Assembly: GCF_000422705.1 (NCBI RefSeq)
Contig: NZ_KE383907.1
Coordinates: 119,033-183,032 of the forward strand
Length of the DNA stretch: 64,000 bases
From: Flavobacterium soli DSM 19725
GTDB taxonomy: Bacteria; Bacteroidota; Bacteroidia; Flavobacteriales; Flavobacteriaceae
Direction: 5' to 3'
In this document: one piece after another, positions 35,636 through 43,901 of the stretch
Layout of the letters: every line of letters begins with the position of its first letter
How positions within the stretch are numbered: position 1 is the first letter of the stretch
Position numbers and translations under genes: made by a program
Notes under the pieces: generated by a model
Told to the model about the DNA's origin: nothing
Seen by the model: the letters and a program-made list of their open reading frames with translations, nothing else
The model's database searches: none

Positions 35636-36754
35636 ATGAAAATATTAGTTGTTGCCAATACCTATCCTTCATTACAAAAACCAAATTATGGTGCTTTTGT
35701 ATATAACTTAGTACAAGAGTTTGCCAAAGAGCATGAAGTTATAGTTATTACACCGTTTAAAGTAAATGATTTATTTAAAAAGAAGCATTCGACTTACGGT
35801 CATGAAAAGAGCAAGTTGTATAGGCCTATGTATCTTTCTTTAGGAAATTTCAGAGTAGGTAAATTAAATTTGGGCAGGATTAGTTCTAAATTTAGCAAGT
35901 TAGCATTCGAAAGAAGTTTAAAAAAAATAAAAGATGTCGACGTTGTGTATGCACACTTTTTAGTCAACGGCGTTAAAGTTCTTGACTTTGTAGAGAAAAA
36001 TAAATTGCCACTCGTTATTGCCTCTGGCGAATCCTACTATAATACTATAGGAGCGAAAATTAAACTAAGTTTACCAAGGTTAAAAGAGCAAGTATCTCAA
36101 TTTATATGTGTTTCAAATAATAATGAAGAAGGATTAAAAGAATTAGGTTTTTCTTCTGAAAAAATGACACTAATTCCCAATGCAGTCGACTATGATGTTT
36201 TTAAACCTATAGACAAGAATGTAGCGAAAAGGAAGCTCGGGCTTCATCCCGAAGATTTTGTGATTGGTTTTATTGGCCATTTCATCCATAGGAAAGGTCC
36301 AAATAGAATTATACAGGCAGTTAAGAATTTGAATGATGCTCATGTAAAAGTTGTTTGTGTGGGCAGTGGTGAAAAGTTAGATGATAATAATTTTACTTTA
36401 ACATTGCCTCCTATGCCAAATGGTCAACTTAATGAAGTTTATAATGCTTTTGATGTTTTTGTTTTACCAACTCTTAGTGAAGGCCATTGCAACGTAATTG
36501 AAGAAGCTAAAGCTTGTGGAGTTCCAATAATCAGTTCAAAAGGAACATCTGTTGAAAATCAAATTAATGAACAAACTGGTTTATTGGTTGATCCTTTGAA
36601 TATTTCAGAAATAGAAAAGGCAATTTTGAAACTGTATAAGGACAAAGAAGTTAGAGAAGGGATGGTGGACAATTTGCTAAACCTAAGAGGTTCCAATTCC
36701 TTAAAAGTAAGGGCAGAGAAAATTTTAACAATTTTAAAATCCTCAACAAAATAA
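35636..36754 (+). CDS. Glycosyltransferase family 4 (GT-B)
   Basis: A 372-residue cytoplasmic transferase. The N-terminal half begins KILVVANTYPSLQKPNYGAF; the C-terminal GT4 domain shows IPNAVDYDVFKP (about residues 180-191), VIGFIGHFIHRKGPNRII, VFVLPTLSEGHCNVIEEAKACGVPII with the E-x7-E motif, and TGLLVDPLNISEIEKAI. It probably adds one sugar of the repeat unit to the lipid carrier; donor and linkage cannot be read. It starts on the base after the wzy stop. Confidence 0.9.
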   Translation: MKILVVANTYPSLQKPNYGAFVYNLVQEFAKEHEVIVITPFKVNDLFKKKHSTYGHEKSKLYRPMYLSLGNFRVGKLNLGRISSKFSKLAFERSLKKIKDVDVVYAHFLVNGVKVLDFVEKNKLPLVIASGESYYNTIGAKIKLSLPRLKEQVSQFICVSNNNEEGLKELGFSSEKMTLIPNAVDYDVFKPIDKNVAKRKLGLHPEDFVIGFIGHFIHRKGPNRIIQAVKNLNDAHVKVVCVGSGEKLDDNNFTLTLPPMPNGQLNEVYNAFDVFVLPTLSEGHCNVIEEAKACGVPIISSKGTSVENQINEQTGLLVDPLNISEIEKAILKLYKDKEVREGMVDNLLNLRGSNSLKVRAEKILTILKSSTK

Positions 36755-36801
36755 TAATTAAAAATGAAACTGAATTGAGATTGTTTTTTTAAAATTTAAT
36801 T

Positions 36802-37938
36802 ATGAAAAGAATTATACATGTCATAAAATCACCTTCCTTTAATAGCGACGGAAGACTTCAAAAATGGATTAAATCATTGTCGGAAAATAGATTTGAAAAC
36901 ACTGTTCATATCGTTGAAGATTCTAATACTAATCAGCAAACAGAAACTGTTGGTGGAGCTAATGTTAATAGAAAAAACCTTTTTTTTAGAAGTATTTTTC
37001 CGCAGCGTAAAGGTTATTTTTTTAAGGTGCCAGAGTATTTCTTTAAGACAGTTAGCTTTTTAAATAAACAGAAATTTGAATATTTAATATTTCATGATGT
37101 TCAGCAATATTTAAACATAACCTATTATTTATTTTTCCACAGAAAAAGAAACTTTAAAATTATATGGGATTTACACGAGTTGCCCCATGGAATTATGCTA
37201 AACAATGTTATTTTAAAAAAGCATCTAAGGTATATTATTAGAAATGTAGATCTAGTTGTTTATACCAGCAATGAGAGAAGAAACTATATCTTAAATAAAT
37301 TAGGAGAAAATCCCGAAAAAAAATTTTCTATTTTAAACAACTATCCTGATAAAAACTTTATAATTTCTCCAAAGCAGGAGCTAGAAGTGCCTCATTTTGG
37401 AAACAATAATCCATACTTTTTATGGTTAGGAGCTGCAATAAATGGAAGGAATTTTAAAGCGTTCTTTAATGCATATAAAACCTATTCTGAAGAATTTAAT
37501 CTTGTGATTCTGGGTAAAGTCGAAAATGTATTCAAAAAAGAAATAGATGAATTATCAGACCAAGGAAAGTTATTTAATGCATTTGTAAAACAGTCCGAGA
37601 TTATAAAATATATTGATAATTGTTATTTGTCTGTAGTGTTATATAATTCTCGAACAACAAATAATTTTTTATGTGAACCTAACAGGCTCTATCAGTTGGT
37701 GTGTAGAAATATTCCCGTCATAGTTGGAAATAATCCCACTATGGCGAATTTAATAAACAAATATAAGATAGGGAATGTTCTGGAAGATGATGGAGTGGAT
37801 GAAGAAGGAATAAAAAATGCTATTGATGCTATTATACAAAATTATAGCGTCTATAAAGAGATCTCAAAAAAAAACAATTACGAAGCAATATTTTCATGGG
37901 AAAATCAAATTGAAAATATTATACGACAAATCAAATAA
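36802..37938 (+). CDS. Putative GT-B glycosyltransferase
   Basis: A 378-residue protein starting KRIIHVIKSPSFNSDGRLQKW. It contains KIIWDLHELPHG (about residues 121-132), typical of GT4-like enzymes, then FLWLGAAINGRNFKAFFNA and a C-terminal NRLYQLVCRNIPVIVGNNPTM followed by IGNVLEDDG. Conservation is weaker than in its neighbours; no clean E-x7-E motif is seen (LCEPNRLYQLV is the closest). It is placed among polysaccharide genes, with only 2 bases before the next transferase gene. The second of three transferases that would extend the primed lipid. Confidence 0.78.
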   Translation: MKRIIHVIKSPSFNSDGRLQKWIKSLSENRFENTVHIVEDSNTNQQTETVGGANVNRKNLFFRSIFPQRKGYFFKVPEYFFKTVSFLNKQKFEYLIFHDVQQYLNITYYLFFHRKRNFKIIWDLHELPHGIMLNNVILKKHLRYIIRNVDLVVYTSNERRNYILNKLGENPEKKFSILNNYPDKNFIISPKQELEVPHFGNNNPYFLWLGAAINGRNFKAFFNAYKTYSEEFNLVILGKVENVFKKEIDELSDQGKLFNAFVKQSEIIKYIDNCYLSVVLYNSRTTNNFLCEPNRLYQLVCRNIPVIVGNNPTMANLINKYKIGNVLEDDGVDEEGIKNAIDAIIQNYSVYKEISKKNNYEAIFSWENQIENIIRQIK

Positions 37939-37940
37939 AG

Positions 37941-39170
37941 ATGAAAATCCTCCTTATCCACCAATATTATAAAGATGAAGATGTTACAGGCGGAGCTCGC
38001 TTTAATGAAATGACAAGAGTCTGGAAAGAAAAAGGGCACGATATAACAGTCATTTCAGGAAATTTAATATCATCCGGTAAAAAAGAAGAATATAAAGGTA
38101 AATTTGTAACTAGAAAAGAAATAAACGGAATAGAAATTTGGAAATGTCATGTCTCTGAAAGTTATAACGTTAACTTTTTAGGAAGATTATGGGCCTATTT
38201 TTCATTTGTTTTTTCAGGAACCTATGCTGGTCTGTTTAAAGTAAAAGGTAATTTTGATGTAATAGTCGTTACAAGCCCGCCTCTTTTTGTAGGAATCACA
38301 GCTTACATAATGTCTTTATTTAAAAGAGTTCCTCTTGTCTTTGAAGTGAGGGATTTATGGCCAGAATCCGCCATTGATACAGGCGTGTTGAAGAATAAAA
38401 GCATTATAAAATTTGCATATTGGTTTGAAAAATTCATCTACAAGAAAGCTACTAGGATTAATGTTTTAACCCCAGCATTTTTTAAAATTTTAAGAGATGA
38501 AAAAAAGGTTCCTGAAAGTAAGTTAATGATGATTCCCAATGCAGCTGATTTTGCTATTTCTGAAGAAATATTAAATTCTACTGATCGAAAACAACTAAGA
38601 CAAGAAAAAGGCTGGGATGATAAATTTGTAATTACCTATGTTGGAGCTCATGGAGTAGCAAATGGATTATCCCAAGTTATAGAAACTGCAAGGATGCTTA
38701 AAAACACTAATGTTTTATTTGTATTAGTGGGTACTGGAATGGAAAAAATAAAGTTAAAAAAACAGGTTGAAGAAGATAATATTACTAATGTATTATTTTT
38801 TGACCCTGTTCCTAAAAAGGAAATTTTTAAATTTATTATAGCTTCTGATATGGGTACATCTGTTTTACTAAAGAACGATACTTTTAAAACAGTATATTCA
38901 AATAAAACATTTGATTACATGTCCTGTAAAACACCTATCTTAATGGTCATTGATGGGGTTTCGAGAGAATTAGTTGAAGAAGCAGATGCAGGTATCTTTG
39001 TTGAACCCGAAAATCCGAAAGACTTTGAGGCTAAAATTAGGTATTATCTTCAAAATCCTGAATTGATACTAAGACAGGGAGAAAATGGCTATCGTTTTGC
39101 AAAAGAAAATTTTGATAGAGAAAAGCTAGCTGAAAAATATTTGGATGAAATTATGAAGCTAAAAAAATAA
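37941..39170 (+). CDS. Glycosyltransferase family 4, WbuB-like
   Basis: A 409-residue GT-B enzyme starting KILLIHQYYKDEDVTGGARF, the N-terminal pattern of WbuB-type (L-FucNAc-like) transferases. It shows VVTSPPLFVGITAYIMS, VFEVRDLWPESAIDTGVL (about residues 131-148), MIPNAADF, TYVGAHGVANGLSQVIETA and NKTFDYMSCKTPILMVIDG. WbuB relatives act early, often transferring an acetamido sugar onto a lipid-linked HexNAc-type residue, which would suit a bacillosamine-type first sugar; that is inference. It is the last transferase before the CoA-lyase module. Confidence 0.9.
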   Translation: MKILLIHQYYKDEDVTGGARFNEMTRVWKEKGHDITVISGNLISSGKKEEYKGKFVTRKEINGIEIWKCHVSESYNVNFLGRLWAYFSFVFSGTYAGLFKVKGNFDVIVVTSPPLFVGITAYIMSLFKRVPLVFEVRDLWPESAIDTGVLKNKSIIKFAYWFEKFIYKKATRINVLTPAFFKILRDEKKVPESKLMMIPNAADFAISEEILNSTDRKQLRQEKGWDDKFVITYVGAHGVANGLSQVIETARMLKNTNVLFVLVGTGMEKIKLKKQVEEDNITNVLFFDPVPKKEIFKFIIASDMGTSVLLKNDTFKTVYSNKTFDYMSCKTPILMVIDGVSRELVEEADAGIFVEPENPKDFEAKIRYYLQNPELILRQGENGYRFAKENFDREKLAEKYLDEIMKLKK

Positions 39171-39232
39171 AAATATACTTTTAAGTCTGGAATAAGCTTT
39201 TAAAAAAGAATAAACCTTTAATAAATTAATTT

Positions 39233-40048
39233 TTGGATACTTATTTTTTCATACCTGGCACAAAACTTCATAAGATTAAAGCCATAGAAGAATTGAATGT
39301 TTCTTCTGTAATCATAGATCTTGAAGATGCTGTAAAAGAATCTAATCGTAGAGAAATAGTAGAAAGTTTAGTTGCAGATATAAGTTTAAAACAACATTAT
39401 ATTCGAATTCCGCTTTATAATTTTGAAGAACAGCTTGATTTTAGAACATTAGAAGAATTACTTCCAGCGGGTTTTAAAAAATTTGTTTTTCCTAAACTCA
39501 ATTCCATACAAGATTTTGAAACTGCTTTAGAGATTTTTAAGAACAGTGACATACAAATTATTTTACTTGTCGAAACACCTTTATTCTTTATTCAAGTTCA
39601 AGAAGTAATAACAAAATACAAACACTATTTTTCTGGAATTGGAATCGGAAGTCATGATTTTATGTCAGTAGTGGGTGGAATTCATACACTACAAAATATT
39701 GAGTATATCAGACAACATATCTTATATTTGGCAAGAGCTTTTGAAATTAAAGCCATCGATATAGCTTCGATGGAGCTTCAAAACCAAGATTTATTTGAAA
39801 AAGAAATTATTGACGGTTTCCAAAAAGGATATGATGCCAAATTTTTTATTCATCCTTGGCAAATGCAAGTGTATGAAAGTATCAACTTTTATACAGAAAA
39901 AGAATATCATTGGGCTTTACGCATCCAAGAAGAGCTTCAACATGTTGGCAATCAAAACGAATTTAATCCAGTTGTTATAAACGGACAAATCATTGAACGC
40001 CCTCACCTGAATCGAATGAAAAAAATACTAAAATATTATAAACAATAA
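39233..40048 (+). CDS. HpcH/HpaI-family CoA-lyase/aldolase, divergent
   Basis: A 271-residue TIM-barrel protein beginning YFFIPGTKLHKIKAIEELN, with VIIDLEDAVKESNRREIV (about residues 27-44), FVFPKLNS, ILLVETPLFFIQVQEV and GIGIGSHDFMSVVGGI (in place of the usual GAEDL/GSEDF). The Glu of VET and the Asp of SHD can supply the Mg2+ ligands. The C-terminus (NGQIIERPHLNRMKKILKYY) is family-typical. Known relatives cleave or form malyl-, citramalyl- or methylmalyl-CoA. The TTG start is the only available one, since a stop codon lies two codons upstream. It is 3 bases from the MaoC gene, within a surface-polysaccharide operon, an unusual setting. Confidence 0.85.
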   Translation: MDTYFFIPGTKLHKIKAIEELNVSSVIIDLEDAVKESNRREIVESLVADISLKQHYIRIPLYNFEEQLDFRTLEELLPAGFKKFVFPKLNSIQDFETALEIFKNSDIQIILLVETPLFFIQVQEVITKYKHYFSGIGIGSHDFMSVVGGIHTLQNIEYIRQHILYLARAFEIKAIDIASMELQNQDLFEKEIIDGFQKGYDAKFFIHPWQMQVYESINFYTEKEYHWALRIQEELQHVGNQNEFNPVVINGQIIERPHLNRMKKILKYYKQ

Positions 40049-40050
40049 AC

Positions 40051-40509
40051 ATGAAAGCAAGTAACCTAGGAAATTATTACGAAGATTTTGAAAAGGGAAT
40101 CGTTATAGAACACTCCCTATCCAAAACTATTTTTGAAAGCGATAACAATTTGTTTAGCTTGCTAACCATGAACCATCATCCAGTTCACCTCAATCTTGAC
40201 CATGTAGCTCAACACCAGCATGGAAAAATTCTAGTAGTAGGGACATTGGTTTTTAGTTTAGTAGTTGGAATGACAGTTCCAGATATTAGCGGAAAAGCAA
40301 TTGCAAATTTAGAATACGAATCAGTAAATCATTTAAATCCTGTTTTTATTAACGATACCATTTATGCTAAAACTACAATATTAGACAAATGGGAGTCAAA
40401 AAGTAAAAATGATCGAGGGATTGTATATGTAGAAACCATCGCCTATAATCAAAATCAACAAGCTGTATTAAGTTTTAAAAGAAAAGTATTAATACCTAAA
40501 AAAGCATAA
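40051..40509 (+). CDS. MaoC-like hotdog dehydratase (mesaconyl/itaconyl-CoA hydratase-like)
   Basis: A 152-residue single-hotdog protein. The stretch NHHPVHLNLDHVAQHQHGK replaces the standard D-x-N-P-x-H hydratase motif, and VVGMTVPDISGKAIANLEYE, DTIYAKTTILDKWESKSKNDRG and KRKVLIPKK match what I know of the MaoC branch that includes mesaconyl-CoA and itaconyl-CoA hydratases. It should add or remove water from an unsaturated C4/C5 dicarboxylyl-CoA. It lies between two HpcH/HpaI lyase genes with gaps of 2 bases on each side, so it surely works with them. Confidence 0.85.
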   Translation: MKASNLGNYYEDFEKGIVIEHSLSKTIFESDNNLFSLLTMNHHPVHLNLDHVAQHQHGKILVVGTLVFSLVVGMTVPDISGKAIANLEYESVNHLNPVFINDTIYAKTTILDKWESKSKNDRGIVYVETIAYNQNQQAVLSFKRKVLIPKKA

Positions 40510-40511
40510 TT

Positions 40512-41402
40512 ATGAGTGAGTATTTGATGAGAAGTTTAATGTTTGTTCCTGCTCATATAGATAAGCTGATGGACAGTTCTGTTAATGTTGAAGCAGATGT
40601 GCTTTTGTTTGATATTGAGGATTCTGTACAGCCCGTTTCGAACAAGCAAGTTGCAAGAGATAAAGTAGTAAAATATGTAAGTGAAGGTAAGTTTGAAGGA
40701 AGACAAATTTTTCCGAGAATAAATGATAGAGAAAGCGGACAATTACTAAAAGACGTTACACAATTAACTATTCCTGGAATTACAGGATTTATGTATCCAA
40801 AAGCGAAAAGAGGAGAAGATATCTACTTCTTTGATAAACTTTTGGAAACAATTGAATATGAAAAAGGAATTCCAGTAGGAACCTATAAGATTATTCCATT
40901 AATTGAAACTGCTTCGGCGGTAATGAATGTACAGGAAATCTGTACTGCTTCTAAACGTGTCATTGCAATTGCTTATGGATCTGAAGATTTTATTACTGAT
41001 TTAGAAGGAATTCATGATGAAGAGCATGTGAGTTTATTTACACCAAGAGCTATGATTGCTATGGGAGCCAGAGCTCATAATATCATTCCAATAGATACCG
41101 TTCACGTTCGCGTTAAAGACTTAGAAGATTTAGAGAAAAACTTAGTCCTTTCTAGAAAATTAGGATTTGAAGGAATGTTGGTTTTAAATCCAATGGAATT
41201 GCCCTTAGTGCATCAGTATTATTCGCCATCGAATGAAGAAGTAGAGCATTCGAGAGAAATCCTTCGCTCAGATGAAGAGGCTAGAGAAAGCGGTGTTGGT
41301 GTTGCTATTATTAACGGCAAGTTTATTGGGCCCCCATTTGTTGCAAAAGCGAAAAAGATTTTGAAATTGCATGAATCGATTATTAATAAACAAAAAAAAT
41401 GA
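40512..41402 (+). CDS. HpcH/HpaI-family CoA ester lyase (malyl/citramalyl-CoA lyase-like)
   Basis: A 296-residue TIM-barrel enzyme with the canonical pattern: MRSLMFVPAHIDKLMDSS, VLLFDIEDSVQPVSNKQVAR (about residues 30-49), IFPRINDRESG (substrate Arg), FMYPKAKRGEDI, IIPLIETASAVMNVQEI (Mg2+ Glu) and IAYGSEDFITDLEG (Mg2+ Asp). The C-terminal INGKFIGPPFVAKAKKILKL is typical. It is more canonical than the lyase at 39233. Its stop codon overlaps the start of the acyltransferase gene (ATGA), implying translational coupling. The likely reaction is C-C bond formation or cleavage of a 3-hydroxyacyl-CoA. Confidence 0.9.
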   Translation: MSEYLMRSLMFVPAHIDKLMDSSVNVEADVLLFDIEDSVQPVSNKQVARDKVVKYVSEGKFEGRQIFPRINDRESGQLLKDVTQLTIPGITGFMYPKAKRGEDIYFFDKLLETIEYEKGIPVGTYKIIPLIETASAVMNVQEICTASKRVIAIAYGSEDFITDLEGIHDEEHVSLFTPRAMIAMGARAHNIIPIDTVHVRVKDLEDLEKNLVLSRKLGFEGMLVLNPMELPLVHQYYSPSNEEVEHSREILRSDEEARESGVGVAIINGKFIGPPFVAKAKKILKLHESIINKQKK

Positions 41403-42076
41403 ATGATATGAAAAAAGTTTTAATCTATGGTGGTCCGGGCCCTGCTTCTGTAATTGGTCAAGCAATTGTCCATGCCAATACTTTAGGATATGCAGAATAT
41501 GAATTTTGTGGTTTTGTTAATGACCAAGGAAAAGGAACTAAAATTGATGGATATCCTGTAGTTGGAAGCTTATCCGACACTCAAAAACTTATAGAAGAGG
41601 GGTATTATTTCATTTATACAATTTATAAAATTGGAGGGCAAGTTGAAAGAATACAATGGTTTAAAGACTTAAATATTCCTGAGGAGAGATTGGCTATATT
41701 TATTCATCCACAAGCATATGTGGCTCCAAATTCAAAATTAAGCCCAGGTTGTGTAGTAATGCCAGGTGCGAGTGTTTCTGGTAACACAACCATTGGAAAA
41801 TGTACATTATTGATGAATGGTGCTGCTATTGGTCATGATAATGAAATTGGTCCATTTAATTTCTATACTGCAAAGAGTTGTTTGGGGTCATGGATAAAAA
41901 CAGGTAAAGGGGTATGGGTTGGATTAAACTCGACTATTCGAGGAAGAACCGTTTTAGAAGATTACTCAGCTATTGGTGCTGGGGCTGTATTGACAAAGAA
42001 TGTTGGAGAAAATGAAATTTGGGTTGGTAATCCTGCTAAATTTCACAAGCTAGTCACAGACGAAATAAAACTATAA
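41399..42076 (+). CDS. PglD/NeuD-like sugar N-acyltransferase (left-handed beta-helix), variant
   Basis: A 225-residue protein with an N-terminal Rossmann-like domain (about residues 4-90) and hexapeptide repeats (about 100-215: VVMPGASVSGNTTIGKCTLL, GAAIGHDNEIGPFNFYTA, GKGVWVGLNSTIRGRTVLED, IGAGAVLTKNVGENEIWVGNPA). His in GHDNEIG fits the PglD catalytic base. Two departures from typical PglD/NeuD: the N-terminal loop reads YGGPGPASVIG instead of GASGHG, and the second His of the EHE...SHV pattern is replaced. Context (PglC-like, PglE-like and PglF-like genes) suggests it acylates the 4-amine of a UDP-bacillosamine-type sugar. Its start overlaps the upstream CoA-lyase stop. Confidence 0.85.
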   Translation: MNDMKKVLIYGGPGPASVIGQAIVHANTLGYAEYEFCGFVNDQGKGTKIDGYPVVGSLSDTQKLIEEGYYFIYTIYKIGGQVERIQWFKDLNIPEERLAIFIHPQAYVAPNSKLSPGCVVMPGASVSGNTTIGKCTLLMNGAAIGHDNEIGPFNFYTAKSCLGSWIKTGKGVWVGLNSTIRGRTVLEDYSAIGAGAVLTKNVGENEIWVGNPAKFHKLVTDEIKL

Positions 42077-42079
42077 AAA

Positions 42080-42748
42080 ATGTATAAATATTTCTTTAAG
42101 AATATTATTGACTTTATAGGGAGTTTTGTTTTGCTTCTTGTTGTTAGTCCTTTGTTAATCGTAGTTACTATTGCATTATTTTTTGCTAATAATGGGAAGC
42201 CATTTTTTATTCAGGAACGTCCAGGTAAAAATGAAAAGATATTCAAGATAGTAAAATTTAAAACTATGAATGACAATAAAGATATTGATGGCAATCTACT
42301 TTCTGATAAAGAACGATTGACAAAAATTGGAAAATTTGTTAGAAAAACTAGCCTTGATGAGTTACCTCAGTTATTTAATATTGTAAAAGGAGATATGTCT
42401 TTTTTAGGCCCACGACCACTTTTAGTAAAATATCTTCCGTATTATAATGACTTTGAACGAAAAAGACATAACGTAAGGCCAGGCATAACAGGATTGGCTC
42501 AAGTTAATGGCAGAAATTTAATTCTATGGGAAGACAGAATACGATTAGATGTTGAATATGCCGAAAATCTAACCTTTTTGATGGATTTAAAAATTATAAA
42601 GAAAACCATTGTAAATGTTTTAAATAGTAAAGATGTAGCAGTTGTACCTTCTGAAATGGGTAGAGTTACATTAGATGTGAGAAGAGATCCAAAGAATAAG
42701 GGAATATATGATGATAACGGAATAAAAATAATAAAAGATGATAATTAA
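42080..42748 (+). CDS. Initiating phosphoglycosyltransferase, PglC-like (bacterial sugar transferase)
   Basis: A 222-residue monotopic membrane enzyme with a single N-terminal re-entrant hydrophobic helix (about residues 12-35). It is followed by PFFIQERPGKNEKIFKIVKFKTM, cited as FIQERPGKNEKIFKIVKFKTM in part (QERPGKN, KFKTMND), the catalytic Asp-Glu dyad in KTSLDELPQLFNIVKGDMSFLGPRPLL (TSLDELPQL) and RPGITGLAQVNGRN. It lacks the extra TM domain of WbaP, matching the small PglC form. It should move a sugar phosphate, probably the bacillosamine-type sugar, from UDP to undecaprenyl phosphate, starting each repeat unit. Its 3' end overlaps the next gene by 11 bases. Confidence 0.92.
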   Translation: MYKYFFKNIIDFIGSFVLLLVVSPLLIVVTIALFFANNGKPFFIQERPGKNEKIFKIVKFKTMNDNKDIDGNLLSDKERLTKIGKFVRKTSLDELPQLFNIVKGDMSFLGPRPLLVKYLPYYNDFERKRHNVRPGITGLAQVNGRNLILWEDRIRLDVEYAENLTFLMDLKIIKKTIVNVLNSKDVAVVPSEMGRVTLDVRRDPKNKGIYDDNGIKIIKDDN

Positions 42749-43901
42749 TTCTAAAATACAAGAATCTCCAACTTTGAAATTTGCACAAGCTGCCAGAGAT
42801 CGTTCTGAACAGGGTGAGAAAATCATTTCTTTAGGACTAGGGGAACCTGAATTTCAAGTGCCTATTGCAATTGTTGAAGCTACTAAAGAAATATTATCTT
42901 CAAAAAAATCAGGCTATTCTAATCCTATGGGCTTGCCAAATTTAAGAAAGCAAATTGCTCAAAAATTATTTGAAGAGAATAAAATAAATTGTGATGAAAC
43001 AAATATTCTTGTAACAGCGGGTGCAAAGCAGGCTTTTCAAATTATCTGTTCAGTCTTGTTAAAACCAGAGGATGAGGTTATAATATTAAACCCTTCGTTT
43101 GTGAGTTTTATACCGCAGGTATTGATTGCAGAGCCAGAATGTAAAGTAATTAATATTGATGTTAGTAAAGTAGATTTTTCACTACCACTTCCTGAACTAG
43201 AAAAAGCTATTACACCAAAAACAAAACTTTTAATTGTAAATACACCAAATAATCCAGCAGGATATATGCTCTTAGAAGGAGAGTTAACACAGTTGTATAA
43301 TTTAGCCGTTAAAAATAACTTTTTCATCTTATCGGATGAAATTTATGAAAAACTTCATTTCGGATCACGAAAACATTTTAGTATTGGGTCATTAGAAGAA
43401 ATACCTACTAAAGTAATTACTATAAATGGTTATAGCAAATCTCATGCAATGACAGGCTGGAGATTAGGATATGCATGTTTTCCAAAAAGTTTATTTTCTG
43501 ATTTGCAAAAAATTCAGATGCATACCAATACTAACACCTGTACTTTTATTCAAGAAGGTGTTGCCAAAGCTGCCGATGTTGATATGACCTATTTAGATGA
43601 TTATAATTTAAAATTAAAACAAAGAATCAATTGGTACAAAGAAATGCTTGAAAGAAACAAAAAAGTTTCAGGAATAATCCCTCAAGGAGGTTTTTTCGCA
43701 TTCTTAAATATTTCGGAATTAGGCATGGATTCAAATACATTTTGTAGCAGATTAATCAATGAGACAGGTGTGGCTACTACTCCTGGTATAGCTTTTGGAG
43801 AGAACTGGGATGATCATGTAAGAATTTCTTTTGCAACAGATGATACAAAAGTGATTGAAGGTCTAGAATTGATAGAACAATTTATAAAGAAAATATCATG
43901 A
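42738..43901 (+). CDS. Class I/II PLP aminotransferase (aspartate-aminotransferase-like)
   Basis: A 387-residue fold-type I enzyme: ISLGLGEPEFQVPIAIVEA (about residues 30-48), YSNPMGLPNLRKQIA, TAGAKQAFQIICSVLL, NTPNNPAGYMLL, LSDEIYEKLHF, the PLP Lys in NGYSKSHAMTGWRLGYA (about residue 234) and a C-terminal RISFATDD. Such enzymes exchange amino groups between amino acids and 2-oxoacids, not on sugars. It overlaps the PglC-like gene by 11 bases and the dehydrogenase gene by 4, so it belongs to this cluster. It may make or consume the 2-oxo/amino acid that the dehydrogenase or the ATP-grasp enzyme uses. Confidence 0.9.
   Translation: MIINSKIQESPTLKFAQAARDRSEQGEKIISLGLGEPEFQVPIAIVEATKEILSSKKSGYSNPMGLPNLRKQIAQKLFEENKINCDETNILVTAGAKQAFQIICSVLLKPEDEVIILNPSFVSFIPQVLIAEPECKVINIDVSKVDFSLPLPELEKAITPKTKLLIVNTPNNPAGYMLLEGELTQLYNLAVKNNFFILSDEIYEKLHFGSRKHFSIGSLEEIPTKVITINGYSKSHAMTGWRLGYACFPKSLFSDLQKIQMHTNTNTCTFIQEGVAKAADVDMTYLDDYNLKLKQRINWYKEMLERNKKVSGIIPQGGFFAFLNISELGMDSNTFCSRLINETGVATTPGIAFGENWDDHVRISFATDDTKVIEGLELIEQFIKKIS

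Noticed and set aside
39233..41402. CoA-lyase/MaoC genes as an itaconate or propionate degradation operon that merely neighbours the polysaccharide genes
   Set aside because: No CoA-transferase or regulator is present, and the genes are embedded without gaps and translationally coupled to the acyltransferase and initiating transferase genes. I cannot fully exclude it.
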